Origin: a virus
DNA length: 31,842 nt
Strand: one strand, 5' to 3'
Virus record (IMG/VR): IMGVR_UViG_3300017788_000103
Location: 1-31,842 of that record
Shown: piece after piece, positions 29,724-31,842 of the stretch
Position numbering within the stretch: the first letter of the stretch is position 1
Layout: each line of letters starts with the position of its first letter
Notes under the pieces: generated by a model
The model's input: the letters and a program-made list of their open reading frames with translations, nothing else
Database searches by the model: none
Told to the model about the DNA's origin: nothing
Translations under genes and position numbers: made by a program

Positions 29724-31037
29724 CTAGATCATCGACAGCGTTTGGAATGTAGCGAACGTGCTAGTGAATGGAATGCGTGCCGTGCCGGTAGCTCCAGTTT
29801 TATTCTTGGAGATAACTAGCTCGGCCCAACTCTCCGGATCTTCCGAACGCCCCTCGCTGCGGGCACGGTAGTACTCCTCTCGGTACAGGAAGATGACCAC
29901 CTCGGCATCCTGCTCGATCTGCCCGGACTCACGCAGGTCGCTGAGCATCGGGCGTGGCGGATTGCGATTCTCTACAGCGCGGCTCAACTGAGCAAGCGCG
30001 ATGATGGGCAACTCCAGCTCTTGCGTCAAGTGCTTGAGCGTCTTGCTGATCTGCGTCACGCTGGACAGCGTGCTGTCGCCACGAGTACCTGGAACCTCGA
30101 TGAGTTGAAGGTAATCAATCGCGATCAGTTCGGCGCCCCATCGCGCTGCCGAACGAATGCGGGTAGCCAACTCGTAAATGTTGTGCGGCCTATCATCAAT
30201 CAAGAACACGTCTCGGTACTGGTCACGCACGGCATGCACTGCGCGTCGCCAGCGTTCCTTCTGATCCGGGCGAGCATCTCCGCTCTTCACCAGGCCGTAC
30301 TCAATCCGGGAACGAAGGCTAGCCTCGAACGCCATGACGTCGCTGCCATACTGATCCTGCGTGAAGAGTGCCACTCTGCGACCTGCCTTCACTTGGTTAC
30401 GCAGGATGTCACGAACCAAGCTGCTCTTACCCATGCTTGGTCTAGCGCCGATGACGACGAGTCCTTTCATGTCGCCCGTCACACGGTCGAGTTCTTCAAT
30501 CCCGGAACGAAACCAGCCTTTGGTTTTTCCTGCCGAGATAGCGCCGATAGCTGTCTCTGCGTACAGGTCGATGCCTCGATGTTCTTCGCCTGCCACTTCC
30601 GCCGTAGTGAGCGACTGCTCAATGCGTCCTTTGATCTCCGTCATGCCGAGGCTGAGATCGCGGGCGAGCCTGATGCTCTCGCCCGCGAAATCCACCAGCT
30701 TGCGACGACGGTACAGTTCAAGTAGACGTTGAGCGTAATCGTACGCTCCACTGGTGCTGCCGAGTTCGGCGACACCGACGAGGAATGGTACGCCACCGAT
30801 CTCTTCAAGCTTCCCTGAACGACGCAGGTGATCCGTGATGTTCACGAGATCAGTCTCAATCTCCAGGTCGTTCAGGGAACGGATGGCTTCGGCGATGACT
30901 CGATGACGTTGCGACCAGTACGCTGTCGTCGGCACGGAGAGGAAGTTCTCCAGCACGTCATCGTGCGGATGGATGATCGTTGCGCCCAGCAGGGCAGCTT
31001 CGACTTCCTCGGCGTGAAGGTTAGCGTAAAGGTCCAT
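29724..31037 (-). CDS. dnaB: replicative DNA helicase, DnaB type, 437 aa
   Basis: Unwinds DNA 5'-3' at the fork as a hexamer. The N-terminal domain is typical (AEEVEAALLGATI... with LVNITDHLRRSG near 64-74 and EIGGVPFL). A RecA-type motor follows, with Walker A GARPSMGKSS (197-206), Walker B LIAIDYLQLI (304-313), a sensor-like LPIIALAQLSR and DLRESGQIEQDAEVV (367-381). Length is normal. The start ATG lies 3 bases after a palindrome copy on the minus strand. No primase or DNA polymerase is visible in the window. Confidence 0.95.
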   Translation of the reverse strand: MDLYANLHAEEVEAALLGATIIHPHDDVLENFLSVPTTAYWSQRHRVIAEAIRSLNDLEIETDLVNITDHLRRSGKLEEIGGVPFLVGVAELGSTSGAYDYAQRLLELYRRRKLVDFAGESIRLARDLSLGMTEIKGRIEQSLTTAEVAGEEHRGIDLYAETAIGAISAGKTKGWFRSGIEELDRVTGDMKGLVVIGARPSMGKSSLVRDILRNQVKAGRRVALFTQDQYGSDVMAFEASLRSRIEYGLVKSGDARPDQKERWRRAVHAVRDQYRDVFLIDDRPHNIYELATRIRSAARWGAELIAIDYLQLIEVPGTRGDSTLSSVTQISKTLKHLTQELELPIIALAQLSRAVENRNPPRPMLSDLRESGQIEQDAEVVIFLYREEYYRARSEGRSEDPESWAELVISKNKTGATGTARIPFTSTFATFQTLSMI

Positions 31038-31040
31038 CAG

Positions 31041-31056
31041 TTATCCTATGGGATAA
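31041..31056. promoter_or_regulatory. palindrome copy, exact (TTATCC-TATG-GGATAA)
   Basis: Perfect 6-bp arms. It fills most of the 19-base gap between the upstream stop (31057-31059) and the helicase ATG (31035-31037). On the minus strand GGATAA ends 3 bases before ATG, the same spacing as GGATAA to GTG at the portal gene. No coding frame constrains it. Confidence 0.7.
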
Positions 31057-31410
31057 TCAGTCGCGCTTGCCGGGTTTGACGTGCGAGATGCGGATGCGAA
31101 CACGGTTGATGATGTCGAACTTCTCATCGACCGGGCTGCACAACTCCATCGAGCTGACGATGGAGCCGTCATCCGTGGCGGTCTTCGTGATGCCTTGAGC
31201 CAGGATGCTAGCGCCATACTTCACGAAGTGATCTTCGAGGGCGGACAGGAGATCCATCGACTGCACCTGGAAGTTCATCTCGACAGCGTAAGTCTCGTCG
31301 CTGTCGACGATCTTCCTCATCGGGATGACGATGTCGAACAGGGCATCCGCCAAGTATTCGGCGAGCTGCTGGAATCCGTGCGGGTCGGCAAGCGTACCTT
31401 TGCGAGTCAT
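31057..31410 (-). CDS. hypothetical protein, 117 aa
   Basis: I chose ATG 31410: GGAGGAAAAAG precedes it, and it shares an ATGA overlap with the upstream stop. The N-terminal half is helical (GFQQLAEYLADALFDIVI); the rest is mixed alpha/beta (ETYAVEMNFQVQSMDLLSAL; IINRVRIRISHVKPG), resembling a small single-domain protein with a basic end. No family recognised. Its place directly before the helicase suggests a replication accessory such as a helicase loader or single-strand binding partner, but no motif supports a specific choice. Confidence 0.6.
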   Translation of the reverse strand: MTRKGTLADPHGFQQLAEYLADALFDIVIPMRKIVDSDETYAVEMNFQVQSMDLLSALEDHFVKYGASILAQGITKTATDDGSIVSSMELCSPVDEKFDIINRVRIRISHVKPGKRD

Positions 31411-31842
31411 CTTTTTCCTCCGATGCCTGACCACGTTCTGAAGGTGGACAGGTAATCACTCCTTGCCGCTGCCGGTTCGATTCCGATCATCACGTGATCC
31501 TCATCACCGATGACCCATCGAATGTTGTTATCGAGTTGGTAATCGATCAGCATCTTCACAAGCGTACTGACGCTGGCTCCCGTACCTTTCGTGGTGCGAA
31601 TCACGACACCATCCGAGAAGGGTAGGACATCGATACCGTCGCTGGACAGGCGGTCTTGAAGTGCTAGGCGAACGTCGTCACTGTTGAGAATGTCGGCGGT
31701 ACGGTAACGCCATACTCCGTTACCAACTTGTACTCGCACGACGCCGATGGCTTCCAGGTCTCCTTTCGCGGTTGCTTGCCCGATGGTTTCGCCGGTGCGT
31801 TTTTTCAGCGCCGCAATCAAGTCGTTGACGCTAGTGATGACG
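31407..31842 (-). CDS. possible helix-turn-helix protein, 5' part outside window
   Basis: The frame stays open to the right edge, so the start is unseen; TTG 31820 is only a possible internal start. The visible N-terminal part (VNDLIAALKKRTGE, then GQATAKGDLEAIGVVRV and NGVWRYRTADI) resembles an excisionase/MerR-like winged helix-turn-helix: a helix pair, Gly-Asp-Leu turn and a beta-wing with WRYR. The remainder (LPFSDGVVIRTTKGTGASV; IRWVIGDEDHVMIGIEP) is an unassigned alpha/beta domain. A regulator or origin-binding protein would suit its position ahead of the helicase. This is inference from pattern only. Confidence 0.45.
   Translation of the reverse strand, partial: VITSVNDLIAALKKRTGETIGQATAKGDLEAIGVVRVQVGNGVWRYRTADILNSDDVRLALQDRLSSDGIDVLPFSDGVVIRTTKGTGASVSTLVKMLIDYQLDNNIRWVIGDEDHVMIGIEPAAARSDYLSTFRTWSGIGGKR

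Noticed and set aside
1-31842. Search by eye for tRNA, integrase, lysis (endolysin/holin) and DNA polymerase genes
   Set aside because: None could be supported from the translated frames or from cloverleaf-like sequence; they may lie outside the window.

Overview
The window is a contiguous piece of a tailed double-stranded DNA bacteriophage genome (or prophage). It carries a large terminase, portal, a scaffold candidate, an HK97-type major capsid protein, tail/ejection proteins and a phage replication module. I see no tail tape measure, sheath or long-tail genes. The two adaptor-like genes, the nozzle-like protein and three consecutive internal/ejection-type proteins point to a short-tailed (podovirus-like) virion. 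Base composition is near 50% GC by eye. Genes are tightly packed, and most neighbours share an ATGA, GTGA, TTGA or TAATG stop-start overlap. The host cannot be fixed from this sequence. No tRNA, rRNA, CRISPR array, insertion sequence, integrase or lysis gene was recognised.

Layout, plus strand: (a) 1-4040 holds the end of an ADP-ribosyltransferase-like gene and two large proteins of the 'polyvalent' ejected-effector kind, separated by one small gene. (b) 4040-7774 holds terminase large subunit, then a group of small fibre/tail-tip-like genes including a glycine-rich adhesin. (c) 7771-12725 holds portal, a small protein, a scaffold candidate, an unknown head gene, a decoration-like protein and the major capsid protein. 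(d) 12726-12806 is the only real intergenic gap on the plus strand; it holds a palindrome overlapping an 11-bp-stem hairpin. (e) 12807-17065 holds two related adaptor proteins, a small protein and an 881-residue tail nozzle candidate. (f) 17065-25393 holds three large presumed ejection proteins of 434, 983 and 1357 residues. (g) 25406-26697 holds a Gp80-like fibre protein and a protein with eleven exact 20-residue repeats.

Minus strand (26678-31842, converging on the plus-strand genes): in transcription order, a partial gene with a possible helix-turn-helix, an unknown gene, a DnaB-type helicase, a possible 22-residue leader ORF, a DEDD 3'-5' exonuclease, a small winged-helix-like protein, an unknown gene, a GT-A glycosyltransferase-like protein, an unknown gene and a RusA-like Holliday junction resolvase. 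This is a replication/recombination/modification operon.

The most unusual signal is a dispersed palindrome, TTATCC-N3/4-GGATAA. Six copies match the ten-base core exactly and several more are near matches. Copies lie in intergenic gaps, right at start codons, and inside genes, where four of them encode Ile-Pro-x-Asp. It looks like the binding site of a dimeric phage regulator (stoperator-like) or an RNA-level control element. A second signal is an N-terminal peptide, GGGTTS-x-MT-x-EELR, shared by the two otherwise different proteins in 431-4040; it may be a virion-loading tag.
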